A DNA stretch of 64,000 bases from Candidatus Sphingomonas phytovorans (GCA_029202385.1 CP119314.1:3412501-3476500), one strand, 5' to 3'. Positions 17,201 to 26,110 are shown, counted from the first letter of the stretch. A program made the numbers and translations. Notes: generated from the sequence alone by a model not told the origin.

Positions 17201-17298
17201 CGTCACCCCGGACTTGTTCCGGGGTCCACTGGTCCGGGACATCAGCGCTGATTGCTCTCGCGGGACAGTGGATGCCGGAACAAGTCCGGCATGACGGA
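17201..17298. repeat. Paired CCCCGGAACAAGTCCGGGG-type palindromes inside the efflux operon
   Basis: GTCACCCCGGACTTGTTCC starts the element, and CCGGAACAAGTCCGGCATGA ends it in opposite orientation, with CCACTG and CAGTGG as inner arms. Two small palindromes thus form one large stem. Copies or half-copies occur at 24371-24468, 27978-28002 and 59507-59532. It fills most of the 235-bp gap between adaptor and pump genes. Confidence 0.8.
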
Positions 17299-17376
17299 TC
17301 GGGAAAGCGTTCGTTCTTCAAAACTCTCCCGCCCGTGTGACGGGTCACGCAACCCTCTTTCTCGAGGACGAAATCC

Positions 17377-20300
17377 ATGCGCTTCTCGCGCTTCTTCATC
17401 ACGCGGCCGATCTTCGCCGCGGTGATCGCTGTCGTCATCACCCTTGTCGGTGCGATCGCCTATATGTCCCTGCCGGTGTCGCAATATCCCGACATCGTGC
17501 CGCCGACCGTGACCGTGACCGCCAATTACCCGGGCGCCTCGGCCGAGACGGTCGCCGAAACCGTCGCCGCGCCGATCGAGCAGGAAATCAACGGCGTCGA
17601 TAACATGCTGTACCAGTCGTCGCAATCGACCGGTGACGGCAAGGTCGTCATCACCGTCACCTTCAAGCAGGGCACCGATCTCGATGCCGCGCAGGTGCTG
17701 GTACAGAACCGTGTCGCCATCGCGGTGCCGCGCCTGCCCGAGGATGTGCAGCGGCTCGGCGTGGTGACGCGCAAGACCTCGCCCGACTTCCTGATGGTCG
17801 TGAACCTGGTCTCGCCCGACAACTCGCTCGATCGCGGCTATATCTCCAACTATGCGCTTACCCAGGTGCGCGACCGCCTGAGCCGTATCGACGGCGTCGG
17901 CGACGTGCAGCTCTTCGGATCACGCGACTATTCGATGCGTGTCTGGATCGATCCCGGCCGCGCCGCCGCGCTCGACCTGACCGCAGGCGAGATCGTCGCG
18001 GCACTTCGCGCGCAGAACGTCCAGGTCGCCGCCGGCACGCTCGGCCAGCCGCCCTATGCCAGCGGCAACGCCTTCCAGCTCAACGTCGAGACCCAGGGCC
18101 GCCTGACCGATCCCAAGCAGTTCGCCGATGTGGTGATCCGCACCGATGCCAATGGCCGCCAGGTCAAGGTGTCCGACGTCGCCCGTGTCGAGCTCGGCGC
18201 GCAGGATTATGGCAGCAACACCTATCTCAGCGGCAAGCCCACCGTGATCGTCGCGGTGTTCCAGCGCCCCGGTTCCAACGCGCTCGCCGCGGCCGAAGGC
18301 GTCTCCGCCGAGATGAAGTCGATGTCGGCGCGCTTCCCCAAGGGCCTCGAGTACAAGGTCATCTACAACCCGACCGAGTTCATCGCCCAGTCGATCGACG
18401 CGGTGAAGGATACGCTGTTCGAGGCGATCATCCTGGTCGTGCTCGTCATCCTGGTGTTCCTCCAGAAATGGCGCGCGGCGATCATCCCGGTGGTCGCGAT
18501 CCCGGTCTCGCTGATCGGCACCTTCGCGGTGCTCGCCGCCTTCGGCTATTCGCTCAACAACCTGTCGCTGTTCGGGCTGGTGCTGGCGATCGGCGTGGTC
18601 GTCGACGATGCCATCGTCGTGGTGGAGAATGTGGAGCGCAACCTCGAACGCGGGCTGACCCCGCTTGAGGCCGCGCGCACCTCGATGGACGAGGTGTCGG
18701 GCGCGCTGGTCGCGATCGTCCTCGTGCTCTGCGCGGTGTTCGTGCCGACGGTGTTCCTCACCGGCCTGTCGGGCGCTTTCTACCGCCAGTTCGCGGTGAC
18801 CATCTCGACCGCGACGATCATCTCGCTCGTCCTGTCGCTGACGCTGTCGCCGGCGCTCGCCGCGCTGCTGCTCCGCCATAAGGAGACGGGCACGGGCAAT
18901 CGTTTCCAGCAGATCGTCAACCGCGCGGGCGACGCGTTCAACCGGGGGTTCGAACGGATGAGCCTCGGCTATGCCGCGCTCACCCGCCGTCTGGTCAACG
19001 CGCCGAAGAAGATGATGTTCGCCTATGCCGGCCTGATCGCGCTGACCGGCGGGGTATTCTGGATCACGCCGACCGGCTTCGTGCCGGCGCAGGACCAGGG
19101 ATATTTCCTGACCGTGATCCAGCTTCCGCCCGGCTCCTCGATCGAGCGGACCGACGCGGTGATGCGCAAGGTCGCCGCGAAGATCCTGCCGCTGAAGGGC
19201 ATCAAGGGTTCAGTGATGCTGGCGGGTTTCGACGGCCCGTCGCAGACGCTCGCCCCGAATTCCGCCGCCGCCTATTTTCCGCTGAAGAGCTTCGAGGAGC
19301 GCAAGGCGCTTGGCGTCACCTTCCAGGGGATCATGGACGAGGCACGCAAGGCGACCGCCGATGTCGACGAGGCACGGCTGATGATCGTGCCGCCGCCACT
19401 GATCCAGGGCATCGGCTCGGCCGGCGGCTATCGCATGATGGTGCAGGATACCGAAGGACGCGGCTATGCCGATCTCGGCAAGGCATCCTATGACCTGATC
19501 GGCAAGGCCAACCAGACCAGCGGGCTCGCGCAGATCTACACCTTCTTCGACACCGCGACGCCGCGCATCTTCGCCGATGTCGACCGGCCCAAGGCGAACA
19601 TGCTCGGCGTGCCGCCGGAGCGGGTGTTCGAGGCGCTGCAGGTGTATCTCGGCTCGGCGTTCGTGAACGACTTCAACCTGCTGGGGCGCACCTATCGCGT
19701 CACGGCCCAGGCCGATGCGCCGTTCCGCAACACCACCGCCGATATCGCCAATTTGAAGACCCGGTCCAACTCGGGCCAGATGGTGCCGATCGGGTCGGTC
19801 GCGACCTTCCAGGACAAGACCGGTCCATACCGCGTCGTCCGCTACAACCTCTTCCCCGCGGTCGAGGTGGATGGCGATACGGCACCGGGTTTCTCCTCGG
19901 GCCAGTCGCTGGTGACGATGGAGAAGCTTGCCGATGCAAGCCTGCCAGCCGGCTATTCGCACGAGTGGACGGGGATCGCGTACCAGCAAAAGGCAGCGGG
20001 CAGCACGGCCGGCCTCGTCTTCCTAATGGCGGTGGTGTTCGTCTTCCTGGTGCTGGCGGCGCAGTATGAAAGCGTCACCCTGCCACTGGCCATCGTGCTG
20101 ATCGTGCCGATGTGTCTGCTGGCGGCGATGACCGGCGTGAACCTGCGGGGCATGGATAACAATGTCCTGACCCAGATCGGGCTGGTCGTGCTGATCGCAC
20201 TTGCCGCGAAGAACGCGATCCTCGTGGTCGAGTTCGCCAAGCAGGCCGAGGAACAGGATGGTCTCTCGCCGGTCGAGGCGGCGGTGCGCGCGGCGCAGAC

Positions 20301-20550
20301 TCGCCTCCGTCCGATCCTGATGACCAGCTTCGCCTTCATCCTCGGCACGGTGCCGCTGGTGCTGGCGAGCGGGGCAGGCGCCGAGCTTCGCCAGGCGCTG
20401 GGCACCGCGGTGTTCTTCGGGATGATCGGCGTCACCGCCTTCGGCCTGCTCTTCACGCCGACCTTCTACGTCGTCTGCCGGGCGCTCGCGGCGCGGTTCT
20501 CCCGCCGCCGCGAGCACGACCTGCCGGCGACCCTTCAGCCCGCCGAATAA
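17377..20550 (+). CDS. RND multidrug efflux pump, HAE1 family permease
   Basis: 1057 residues, inner-membrane proton-driven trimeric pump of AcrB/MexB type. It starts MRFSRFFITRPIFAAVIAVV, with the first membrane segment, and has PVSQYPDIVPPTVTVTANYP and GASAETVAETVAAPIEQEIN of the porter domain. The proton-relay segment LVLAIGVVVDDAIVVVENVE contains the paired aspartates (VDDAI) of TM4. TM10 contains the matching lysine (ALAAKNAILVVEFAKQAEE). Length and motifs are complete. Ribosome site GAGGACG precedes the ATG. Substrates cannot be read; the neighbouring TetR suggests inducible export of small hydrophobic toxicants. Confidence 0.96.
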   Translation: MRFSRFFITRPIFAAVIAVVITLVGAIAYMSLPVSQYPDIVPPTVTVTANYPGASAETVAETVAAPIEQEINGVDNMLYQSSQSTGDGKVVITVTFKQGTDLDAAQVLVQNRVAIAVPRLPEDVQRLGVVTRKTSPDFLMVVNLVSPDNSLDRGYISNYALTQVRDRLSRIDGVGDVQLFGSRDYSMRVWIDPGRAAALDLTAGEIVAALRAQNVQVAAGTLGQPPYASGNAFQLNVETQGRLTDPKQFADVVIRTDANGRQVKVSDVARVELGAQDYGSNTYLSGKPTVIVAVFQRPGSNALAAAEGVSAEMKSMSARFPKGLEYKVIYNPTEFIAQSIDAVKDTLFEAIILVVLVILVFLQKWRAAIIPVVAIPVSLIGTFAVLAAFGYSLNNLSLFGLVLAIGVVVDDAIVVVENVERNLERGLTPLEAARTSMDEVSGALVAIVLVLCAVFVPTVFLTGLSGAFYRQFAVTISTATIISLVLSLTLSPALAALLLRHKETGTGNRFQQIVNRAGDAFNRGFERMSLGYAALTRRLVNAPKKMMFAYAGLIALTGGVFWITPTGFVPAQDQGYFLTVIQLPPGSSIERTDAVMRKVAAKILPLKGIKGSVMLAGFDGPSQTLAPNSAAAYFPLKSFEERKALGVTFQGIMDEARKATADVDEARLMIVPPPLIQGIGSAGGYRMMVQDTEGRGYADLGKASYDLIGKANQTSGLAQIYTFFDTATPRIFADVDRPKANMLGVPPERVFEALQVYLGSAFVNDFNLLGRTYRVTAQADAPFRNTTADIANLKTRSNSGQMVPIGSVATFQDKTGPYRVVRYNLFPAVEVDGDTAPGFSSGQSLVTMEKLADASLPAGYSHEWTGIAYQQKAAGSTAGLVFLMAVVFVFLVLAAQYESVTLPLAIVLIVPMCLLAAMTGVNLRGMDNNVLTQIGLVVLIALAAKNAILVVEFAKQAEEQDGLSPVEAAVRAAQTRLRPILMTSFAFILGTVPLVLASGAGAELRQALGTAVFFGMIGVTAFGLLFTPTFYVVCRALAARFSRRREHDLPATLQPAE

Positions 20551-20562
20551 GGAGCGGCCGTC

Positions 20563-21981
20563 ATGAAACAGCTACTGCTCGCCTCCCTCTCCGCCCTGGC
20601 CCTGTCCGCCTGCGCCGCCGGCCCGAACTTCGTCGCGCCGGTGGCCCCGCCCAAGGCGGCGGGCCAGTTCGTCGGCAGCGCGAGCCCCACCGTGTCGACC
20701 GCGCAGGCGGACGATCACTGGTGGCAGCTCTACCGCGACCCGACGCTCGACCAGCTCGTCGCCGATGCGCTGGCCGCTAATACCGATATCCGCGTCGCCG
20801 TCGCGCGGCTCGACCGGGCACGCGCCTCGTTGCGCGGCGTGCGGTCCGATCGCCTGCCCCAGACGTCGATCGGCGCAACCGGCGGTTATGGCCGCACCCC
20901 CGACAGCCAGCGCCTGCCCGGCACGGCATCCGAGGGCGAATCCTACGATATCGGCCTCAGCGTCTCCTATGAGGTCGATCTCGCCGGGCGCGTCCGGCGC
21001 AATATCGAAGCGGCCCGCGGCGATGTCCGCGCGGCCGATGCCGACGCGGATGCGGTACGCGTCGCGGTGGTTGCCGCGACGACGGGCGCCTATGTCGACG
21101 CAGCCTCTTCCGCCGAGCGGCTTGGCGTGGCGAAACGGATCGTCGAGCTGCTCGACAAGTCGGCGACGCTGACCGGCAAGCGAGTCGATGCCGGCCGCGC
21201 GGCCAAGCTCGACCTGGTCCGGATCACCACCCTGCGCGACCAGCGCGCGGCGCTCGTCCCGGCGATCGAGGCGCAGCGCCAGGCGGCCCTGTTCCGCTTG
21301 GCGACGCTGACCGGCCGCACGCCGCAGGAGCTGCCCGAGATCGCCGCCGCGCGGACCGACACGCCGCGTCTCGACCAGCCGATCCCGGTCGGCGACGGCC
21401 AGGCCCTGCTCGCAAGGCGGCCCGATGTGCGCGCGGCCGAGCAACGGCTCGCCGCCGCGACTGCCCGGATCGGCGTCGCCACCGCCGAGCTATACCCGCG
21501 CATCTCGCTCGGCGGATCGGTCGGATCGAGCAGCATGAGCATCGGCGATCTGTTCACCGGCGGCGCATTGCGCTTCCTGGTGGGACCGCTGATCAGCTGG
21601 TCCTTCCCCAACCAGGAAGCGGCGCGCGCGCGCATCGCCGCGAGCGAGGCCGACACCCGCGGCGCGCTGGCGACGTTCGACGGGACGGTGCTCCAGGCGC
21701 TCGAGGAAACCGAAACCGCGCTCGCTGCCTATCAGGGCGAGCTCAAGCGCCGCGCGGCCTTGCAGGCAGCGCGCGACGGGGCGGAGGCGGCCGCCCGCAT
21801 CACCCGCGCCCGCCAGCGCGAAGGGCAGATCGACTTCCTCGAAGTGCTGGATGCCGAGCGGACCTTCGCCGATACCGATGCTGACCTCGCCGCATCGAAC
21901 GCTCGGATCGCCAGCGCCCAGGTCAACCTGTTCCGCTCGCTCGGCGGCGGGTGGCAGCGGCCGGTGATCGCCGCGCGGTAA
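20563..21981 (+). CDS. Outer-membrane efflux channel lipoprotein, NodT family
   Basis: 472 residues, TolC-like outer-membrane factor. A lipoprotein signal peptide ends in the lipobox LSAC (MKQLLLASLSALALSACAAG), so it is lipid-anchored in the outer membrane; the lgt gene at 10059 encodes the required enzyme. Two repeated coiled-coil/beta-barrel halves are visible, with SYEVDLAGRVRRNIEAARGD in the first and ARRPDVRAAEQRLAAATARI, the family hallmark, in the second. AAGGAG precedes the ATG, 12 bp after the pump stop. It completes the tripartite system and is followed by a strong hairpin. Confidence 0.95.
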   Translation: MKQLLLASLSALALSACAAGPNFVAPVAPPKAAGQFVGSASPTVSTAQADDHWWQLYRDPTLDQLVADALAANTDIRVAVARLDRARASLRGVRSDRLPQTSIGATGGYGRTPDSQRLPGTASEGESYDIGLSVSYEVDLAGRVRRNIEAARGDVRAADADADAVRVAVVAATTGAYVDAASSAERLGVAKRIVELLDKSATLTGKRVDAGRAAKLDLVRITTLRDQRAALVPAIEAQRQAALFRLATLTGRTPQELPEIAAARTDTPRLDQPIPVGDGQALLARRPDVRAAEQRLAAATARIGVATAELYPRISLGGSVGSSSMSIGDLFTGGALRFLVGPLISWSFPNQEAARARIAASEADTRGALATFDGTVLQALEETETALAAYQGELKRRAALQAARDGAEAAARITRARQREGQIDFLEVLDAERTFADTDADLAASNARIASAQVNLFRSLGGGWQRPVIAAR

Positions 21982-21989
21982 ACGCCTCG

Positions 21990-22019
21990 CGGGCGGCCTG
22001 CGACAGCGCAGGCCGCCCG
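21990..22019 (+). terminator. Strong hairpin ending the RND operon
   Basis: A perfect 13-bp stem, CGGGCGGCCTGCG and its complement, with loop ACAG, starts eight bases past the OMF stop. There is no T-run after it, so it may stop RNA decay or act with Rho rather than terminate alone. Confidence 0.65.
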
Positions 22020-22099
22020 TCCGGCACGACCTTTCGACCAAAGGCTCGTTTCCGCCGACCGTGCGTTTGGCCTGCTCAACGACTTCCCCAAGGAGGCGC

Positions 22100-23311
22100 A
22101 TGAAGCAGCTTTCGCCAAGCGACCGGTCAGCCGTGCTCGAATCCGCCCGCGCAATGAAGATGGCGCGGTCAGCCCATGCCTTCGTGCGTGGCAACACCGC
22201 GAAATTCTACGACTGGCTTGCCGCCTCCCCTTCGGCGAGGCGATTGCCGTCCGGCCCGGCGATCTGGATTTGCGGCGATTGCCATCTCGGCAATCTGGGA
22301 CCGCTGGCGGACGGGCGCGGCGGGATCGAGATCCAGATTCGCGACCTCGACCAGACAGTGATCGGCAACCCGGCGCACGACCTGATCCGCCTTGCCCTGT
22401 CGCTTGCCACGGCAGCGCGCGGATCGGACCTGCCCGGCGTCGTCACCGCACGCATGATCGAGCAGATGGTCGAAGGCTATGGCGACGCGCTGAGCGATCC
22501 GGACGCCAGGGGCGATGAGGCCGGGCCCGGCCCCGAGCCCGACGCGGTGCGGGTGATCAACCACCGCGCGTTGGGCCGGCGCTGGCACCATCTCGCCCGC
22601 GAACGGATCGACGATCCCGAGCCGCAGATCCCGCTCGGCAAGAAATTCTGGGCGGTCTCGCCGGAGGAGCGCGCGGCGCTGACCGGGCTGATCGAGGATG
22701 CCGGCACCCAAAGGCTGATCCTCTCGCTCGGCCGGGAGGACAAGCACCGCGAGGTCAGGCTGGTCGACGCCGCCTGGTGGGTGAAAGGGTGCAGCTCGCT
22801 TGGCCTGATGCGCTACGCGGTCGTCGTTGCCATCCGCGGCGCGAAAGGACGCGAGGAATATGGCCTGATCGACGTGAAGGAAGCCACCGCCCCTGCCGCC
22901 CCCGCGGCCAGGCACGCGGCAATGCCGAAAGACCAGGCTGAGCGCGTCGTCACCGGCGCCAGGGCGCTGTCCCCCTATCTGGGCGACCGCATGATCGCGG
23001 CGACGTTGCTTGATCGCCCCGTCTTCCTGCGCGAGCTTGCCCCGCAGGACCTGAAGCTCGAGGTCGAGCAGTTCACCCGCGGCGAGGCGGCGCGCGCCGC
23101 CCGCTATCTCGCTTATGTCGTCGGCAAGGCCCATGCGCGGCAGATGGATCCGGCGACACGTGCCGCGTGGCAGAAGACGCTTGCGGCCCGGCGGGACGAT
23201 GCGCTCGATGCTCCCTCATGGCTATGGGAGAGCGTCGTCGACCTGTCGGGCAGCCATGAAGTGGGCTATCTCGAACATTGCCGGCAATATGCGCTTGCCA
23301 AGGCAGCCTGA
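22100..23311 (+). CDS. DUF2252 family protein
   Basis: 403 residues from the ATG at 22100, with AAGGAGG four bases upstream; the 13 extra residues of the longer frame lack a ribosome site. Family motifs seen are MKMARSAHAFVRGNTAKFYD near the start, ICGDCHLGNLGP and DLDQTVIGNPAHDLIRLA. The last two resemble the GDxHxxN and DFD-like catalytic motifs of aminoglycoside-phosphotransferase/kinase folds, which is why DUF2252 is thought to be a kinase-like family; substrate and reaction are unknown. No signal peptide, so cytoplasmic. It stands alone after the efflux operon terminator. Confidence 0.88.
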   Translation: MKQLSPSDRSAVLESARAMKMARSAHAFVRGNTAKFYDWLAASPSARRLPSGPAIWICGDCHLGNLGPLADGRGGIEIQIRDLDQTVIGNPAHDLIRLALSLATAARGSDLPGVVTARMIEQMVEGYGDALSDPDARGDEAGPGPEPDAVRVINHRALGRRWHHLARERIDDPEPQIPLGKKFWAVSPEERAALTGLIEDAGTQRLILSLGREDKHREVRLVDAAWWVKGCSSLGLMRYAVVVAIRGAKGREEYGLIDVKEATAPAAPAARHAAMPKDQAERVVTGARALSPYLGDRMIAATLLDRPVFLRELAPQDLKLEVEQFTRGEAARAARYLAYVVGKAHARQMDPATRAAWQKTLAARRDDALDAPSWLWESVVDLSGSHEVGYLEHCRQYALAKAA

Positions 23312-23373
23312 GCGTCTTGCACACGCGGCTGGCACGCCTTAGCGGACCCGCAATCCTCCGGTACGAGCTGACG

Positions 23374-24030
23374 ATGCGCCCTATCCTTTTCGCTCTCGCC
23401 CTGGCGACGCTCGCTGCATCGTCGGCCGCCGCCCCGGGCCCGGCCAGCAAGCCCGCGCCGGGGATCGTGCGCGTACGGATCGTCACCTCGCTCGGCCCGA
23501 TCGTGATCGCGCTCGACGCGAAGCGCGCGCCCAGGACCACCGCCAACTTCCTCGCCTATGTCGACGACAAGCGGCTGGACAATACCAGCTTCTACCGCTC
23601 GGCACGCAGCAAGGCCGATCCCGCCTATGGCTTCGTCCAGGGCGGGATCGGCACCGACGCGCGGCGCATGCTGCCGTCACCAGTCCCGCTTGAGCCGACC
23701 AGCCGGACCGGCATCCGCCATCTCGATACGGTGATCTCCATGGCGCATGGCCGCGACGAGAACGGGGCGACGGGCAATTTCGCGATCATGCTCGGCGCGC
23801 ATCCCAGCATGGACGCGAAGCCCGGCTATACGGGCTATGCCGCGTTCGGCCATGTCGTCGAGGGCATGGATGTGGTGCGCAAGATCCTCGCCCGGCCGAT
23901 CGGCGGCGGATCAGGCCCGATGAAGGGGCAGATGATCCTGACGCCGGTGCCGCTGATCAGGGCCGAGCGGATCGACGGGACGCCAAAGCCGACCGGCGGG
24001 GTTCAGCCATGGCTGATCGGGGTGAAGTGA
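23374..24030 (+). CDS. Periplasmic cyclophilin-type peptidyl-prolyl isomerase
   Basis: 218 residues from the ATG at 23374, which begins a signal peptide (MRPILFALALATLAASSAAA). The mature domain has the cyclophilin elements TSLGPIVIALDAKRAPRTTA, NTSFYRSAR (catalytic Arg in the FYR motif), VISMAHG, TGNFAIMLG in place of the usual SQFFI, and GYAAFGHVVEGMDVV. It would isomerise Xaa-Pro bonds of envelope proteins. The start upstream at 23278 lies inside the DUF2252 gene. The altered SQFFI segment is common in this alphaproteobacterial subgroup. Confidence 0.9.
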   Translation: MRPILFALALATLAASSAAAPGPASKPAPGIVRVRIVTSLGPIVIALDAKRAPRTTANFLAYVDDKRLDNTSFYRSARSKADPAYGFVQGGIGTDARRMLPSPVPLEPTSRTGIRHLDTVISMAHGRDENGATGNFAIMLGAHPSMDAKPGYTGYAAFGHVVEGMDVVRKILARPIGGGSGPMKGQMILTPVPLIRAERIDGTPKPTGGVQPWLIGVK

Positions 24031-24270
24031 CGCCCGGCGGATAAGCGCCCCTGTTAGCGCGGATAAGAGGGCGCAGTTTTTTTCCGACGAATTAACAGGG
24101 GAAAAGTTGGATTTCCCTGGCAATTTTAAGACAGGCATTTCAACAGATTAGCCTGTCTTTTCCCTGTTATGGAACTAACAGCGGAAACTTCCCGCGTAAC
24201 AGCGGGCTAAAATCAGGAAACAGGGACGGTCAACGCGTGAGCAATCGGCCATCGTGAGAAACAGCGGGAG
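24031..24270. repeat. AT-rich intergenic tract with AACAGGG/CCCTGTT repeats
   Basis: The gap after the isomerase is much richer in A+T than its surroundings. Seven AACAG-based words occur in both orientations: CCCTGTTA at 24048 and 24162, TTAACAGGGG at 24092, CTAACAGCGG at 24175, GTAACAGCGGG at 24196, AAACAGGGA at 24218 and AAACAGCGGGA at 24259. A perfect 9-bp inverted repeat AAGACAGGC...GCCTGTCTT (24128-24159) followed by TTT could terminate the isomerase gene. No coding frame is seen. It may be the relic of a mobile or repetitive element. Confidence 0.55.
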
Positions 24271-24370
24271 CGGGTTTTCACGCGTCCGGGCGGCACATTG
24301 TATCAAGCCGGCGAGTGGTTGAATCGACCGTCATTGTCTTGGGGAAAACGGGGAGCGGCTGTTCCCTTCC

Positions 24371-24468
24371 GTCATGCCGGGGCTTGTTCCGGCGTCCACC
24401 GGCCCGCATCCTCACCGGCAGTTTGGTTTGCGCCGCGCTAGACCCCGGAACAAGTCCGGGGTGACGGG
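24371..24468. repeat. Paired palindromic intergenic repeat, copy 2
   Basis: GTCATGCCGGGGCTTGTTCC opens the element and CCCCGGAACAAGTCCGGGG closes it in opposite orientation, ending GTGACGG. Same architecture and almost the same length as 17201-17298. It lies between the AT-rich tract and the convergent DUF763 stop. Confidence 0.78.
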
Positions 24469-24491
24469 AAGCGTGTAGGGCGACGTCGCTG

Positions 24492-25751
24492 CTAAACGCT
24501 TCCGGCTGCTCGTTCGCCAGCAACCGGCGGTTCCCAGCCGAAGACGCTGCGGCCGCCATAATCGTGCGAATTGCGGAATTCCTCCGCCACGAAGTCGGGC
24601 AGGGTCGGGCCGGTCGCGCGGCGCTCCATCGCGCGGGACTGCGCATCGAGACGCCGGATCGCGGCGAGCTTCTCGTCATTGCCGAGCTTCGCCTTGCCGA
24701 CCGCGTCCTTCATCACCGCGATGGTCCGGTCGAAGACCTTGATCGGCACCGGATAGGGGTGGCGATCCTTGCCGCCATGCGCGAGCGAGAAGCGCGCCGG
24801 ATCGGCGAAGCGGCAGGGCGCGCCATGGATCACCTCGGCCACCATCGCCAGCGAGCGCACCGTGCGGGCGCCGACGCCGGGGACGAGCAGCAGTTCCGGG
24901 AAATCGGCCGGGCCATTCTCCGCCGCGGCGGCGAGCGTGCCGTGGAGGCGACGGATCATCACGTCGGCCGGGCGAACGTCGTGATGGCCCGGCAGCACCA
25001 GGTGCGGCAGCATCGGCTGGTCGTCCTGTGCCGCGGGCTTCGGCGACTCAAGCGCGGCGGCTTCGCGGGCGATCCGGTCAGGCCCGAGATCGCGGAGCAG
25101 ATCGAGCTGCGCATCGCGCGAGGCGGCGGCCCGGCGATCGGTGAGGTTGACAATCTCACCCCCGCCCCTGCCCTCGATTGCCGCATGCGGCGCGTCGACG
25201 AAGCTGCCCAGCCCTTCCGACGACCAGTGATAGCGCCGCGCCTGCCGCGCCGCGCCGTTCATCCCCTGCTGCACCACCACCCATTGCCCGTCGTCAGCGA
25301 CGATGAAGCCGTGGAGATAGAGGTCGAATCCATCCTGCACCGCCGCGCTGTCGACCTTGGCGACGAGCCGGCTGGTCAGTGCGAGGGCGGCCCCGTCGAG
25401 CCCGACCCGATCGCCGATCGCGACCAGCTCGTCCGGCGTGCGGCGCGATTGCTTGCCCCGGCCGCCGCAGACATGGAGGCCGAGCTCCCCGGACAGCGGC
25501 GCGAGGCCGCGCTTCAGTGCGCCGATCACGCTGGTGGTGATGCCGGAGGAATGCCAGTCCATTCCCATCACCGCCCCGAAGCTCTGGAACCAGAAGGGGT
25601 GAGCCAGCCGGCGCAACAGCTCGTCCCGCCCGTAATGATGGATGATCGCCTGCGACATGACCGCGCCGAGGCTCGCCATGCGCAAGCCCAGCCATGGCGG
25701 CACATGGCCGCCATGCAGGGGAAGATCGGCGCTGCCGGCGCGATTGGCCAC
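24492..25751 (-). CDS. DUF763 domain protein with helix-hairpin-helix motif
   Basis: 419 residues from the GTG at 25751 (GGAG six bases upstream). This start gives MANRAGSADLPLHGGHVPPW, which fits the conserved beginning of DUF763 proteins; the longer frame to 25808 adds unrelated residues. Conserved blocks follow: MDWHSSGITTSVIGALKRGL, GLHVCGGRGKQSRRTPDEL and YHWSSEGLGSFVDAPHAAI. LLLVPGVGARTVRSLAMVAE resembles a helix-hairpin-helix, as in non-specific DNA-binding proteins. DUF763 has no established function; the motif suggests DNA contact (inference). It stands alone, convergent with the isomerase. Confidence 0.88.
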   Translation of the reverse strand: MANRAGSADLPLHGGHVPPWLGLRMASLGAVMSQAIIHHYGRDELLRRLAHPFWFQSFGAVMGMDWHSSGITTSVIGALKRGLAPLSGELGLHVCGGRGKQSRRTPDELVAIGDRVGLDGAALALTSRLVAKVDSAAVQDGFDLYLHGFIVADDGQWVVVQQGMNGAARQARRYHWSSEGLGSFVDAPHAAIEGRGGGEIVNLTDRRAAASRDAQLDLLRDLGPDRIAREAAALESPKPAAQDDQPMLPHLVLPGHHDVRPADVMIRRLHGTLAAAAENGPADFPELLLVPGVGARTVRSLAMVAEVIHGAPCRFADPARFSLAHGGKDRHPYPVPIKVFDRTIAVMKDAVGKAKLGNDEKLAAIRRLDAQSRAMERRATGPTLPDFVAEEFRNSHDYGGRSVFGWEPPVAGERAAGSV

Positions 25752-25857
25752 AAAGGCTCCACTGGAACAAAAGTAGAACTTTCTAGCAGATCGCCGCCGC
25801 GATGCCACCTAGGAAATCACGCGAGTTTCGACGGCCTGTGCGCGTGACCCACTGACC

Positions 25858-25882
25858 GGAACCGTAAGGTTGCGTGTTCGTT
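25858..25882 (+). promoter_or_regulatory. EcfG-type general stress promoter
   Basis: GGAAC at 25858-25862 and CGTT at 25879-25882 are separated by 16 bp. This equals the consensus of promoters used by EcfG, the general stress sigma factor of Alphaproteobacteria. It lies 28 bp upstream of the Lmo0937-type gene, which suits expression under stress. Confidence 0.65.
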
Positions 25883-25910
25883 TCGTGGGTTCAATGAAAA
25901 GGACAATCCG

Positions 25911-26060
25911 ATGTTAGGAACTATCGCCGCAATCCTGGTGGTCCTCTGGCTGCTCGGTTTCTTTGCCTTTCATGTCGCCGGCGGCCTGATCCACCTGCTG
26001 CTGGTCATTGCGGTAGTGATGGTCATCCTTCACTTCGTGACTGGCCGCCGCACGGTATAG
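25911..26060 (+). CDS. Lmo0937-type small membrane protein
   Basis: 49 residues, starting MLGTIAAILVVLWLLGFFAF and ending FVTGRRTV. Two hydrophobic segments are joined by a short HVAGG turn, which matches the Lmo0937/DUF5670 family of tiny membrane proteins often induced by stress. AAAAGGA lies seven bases before the ATG. It is preceded by a convincing EcfG promoter. The role of the family is unknown; protection of the inner membrane is often supposed. Confidence 0.82.
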   Translation: MLGTIAAILVVLWLLGFFAFHVAGGLIHLLLVIAVVMVILHFVTGRRTV

Positions 26061-26110
26061 CCGCAGCTCTTTCCGGCGGGACGCGATATCTGACAGCGCT
26101 GTCGATCGGA

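Noticed and set aside
17201..17298. CRISPR-like array, because the inverted elements recur several times
   Set aside because: Copies are kilobases apart and palindromic, without regular spacers or cas genes.
15849..17441. Long minus-strand frame opposite the RND adaptor
   Set aside because: High-GC antisense shadow; the plus strand encodes a complete adaptor with all family motifs.
24172..24201. Second EcfG promoter (GGAAC in the AT-rich tract)
   Set aside because: No CGTT occurs at 16-17 bp spacing; the downstream word is CGCG.
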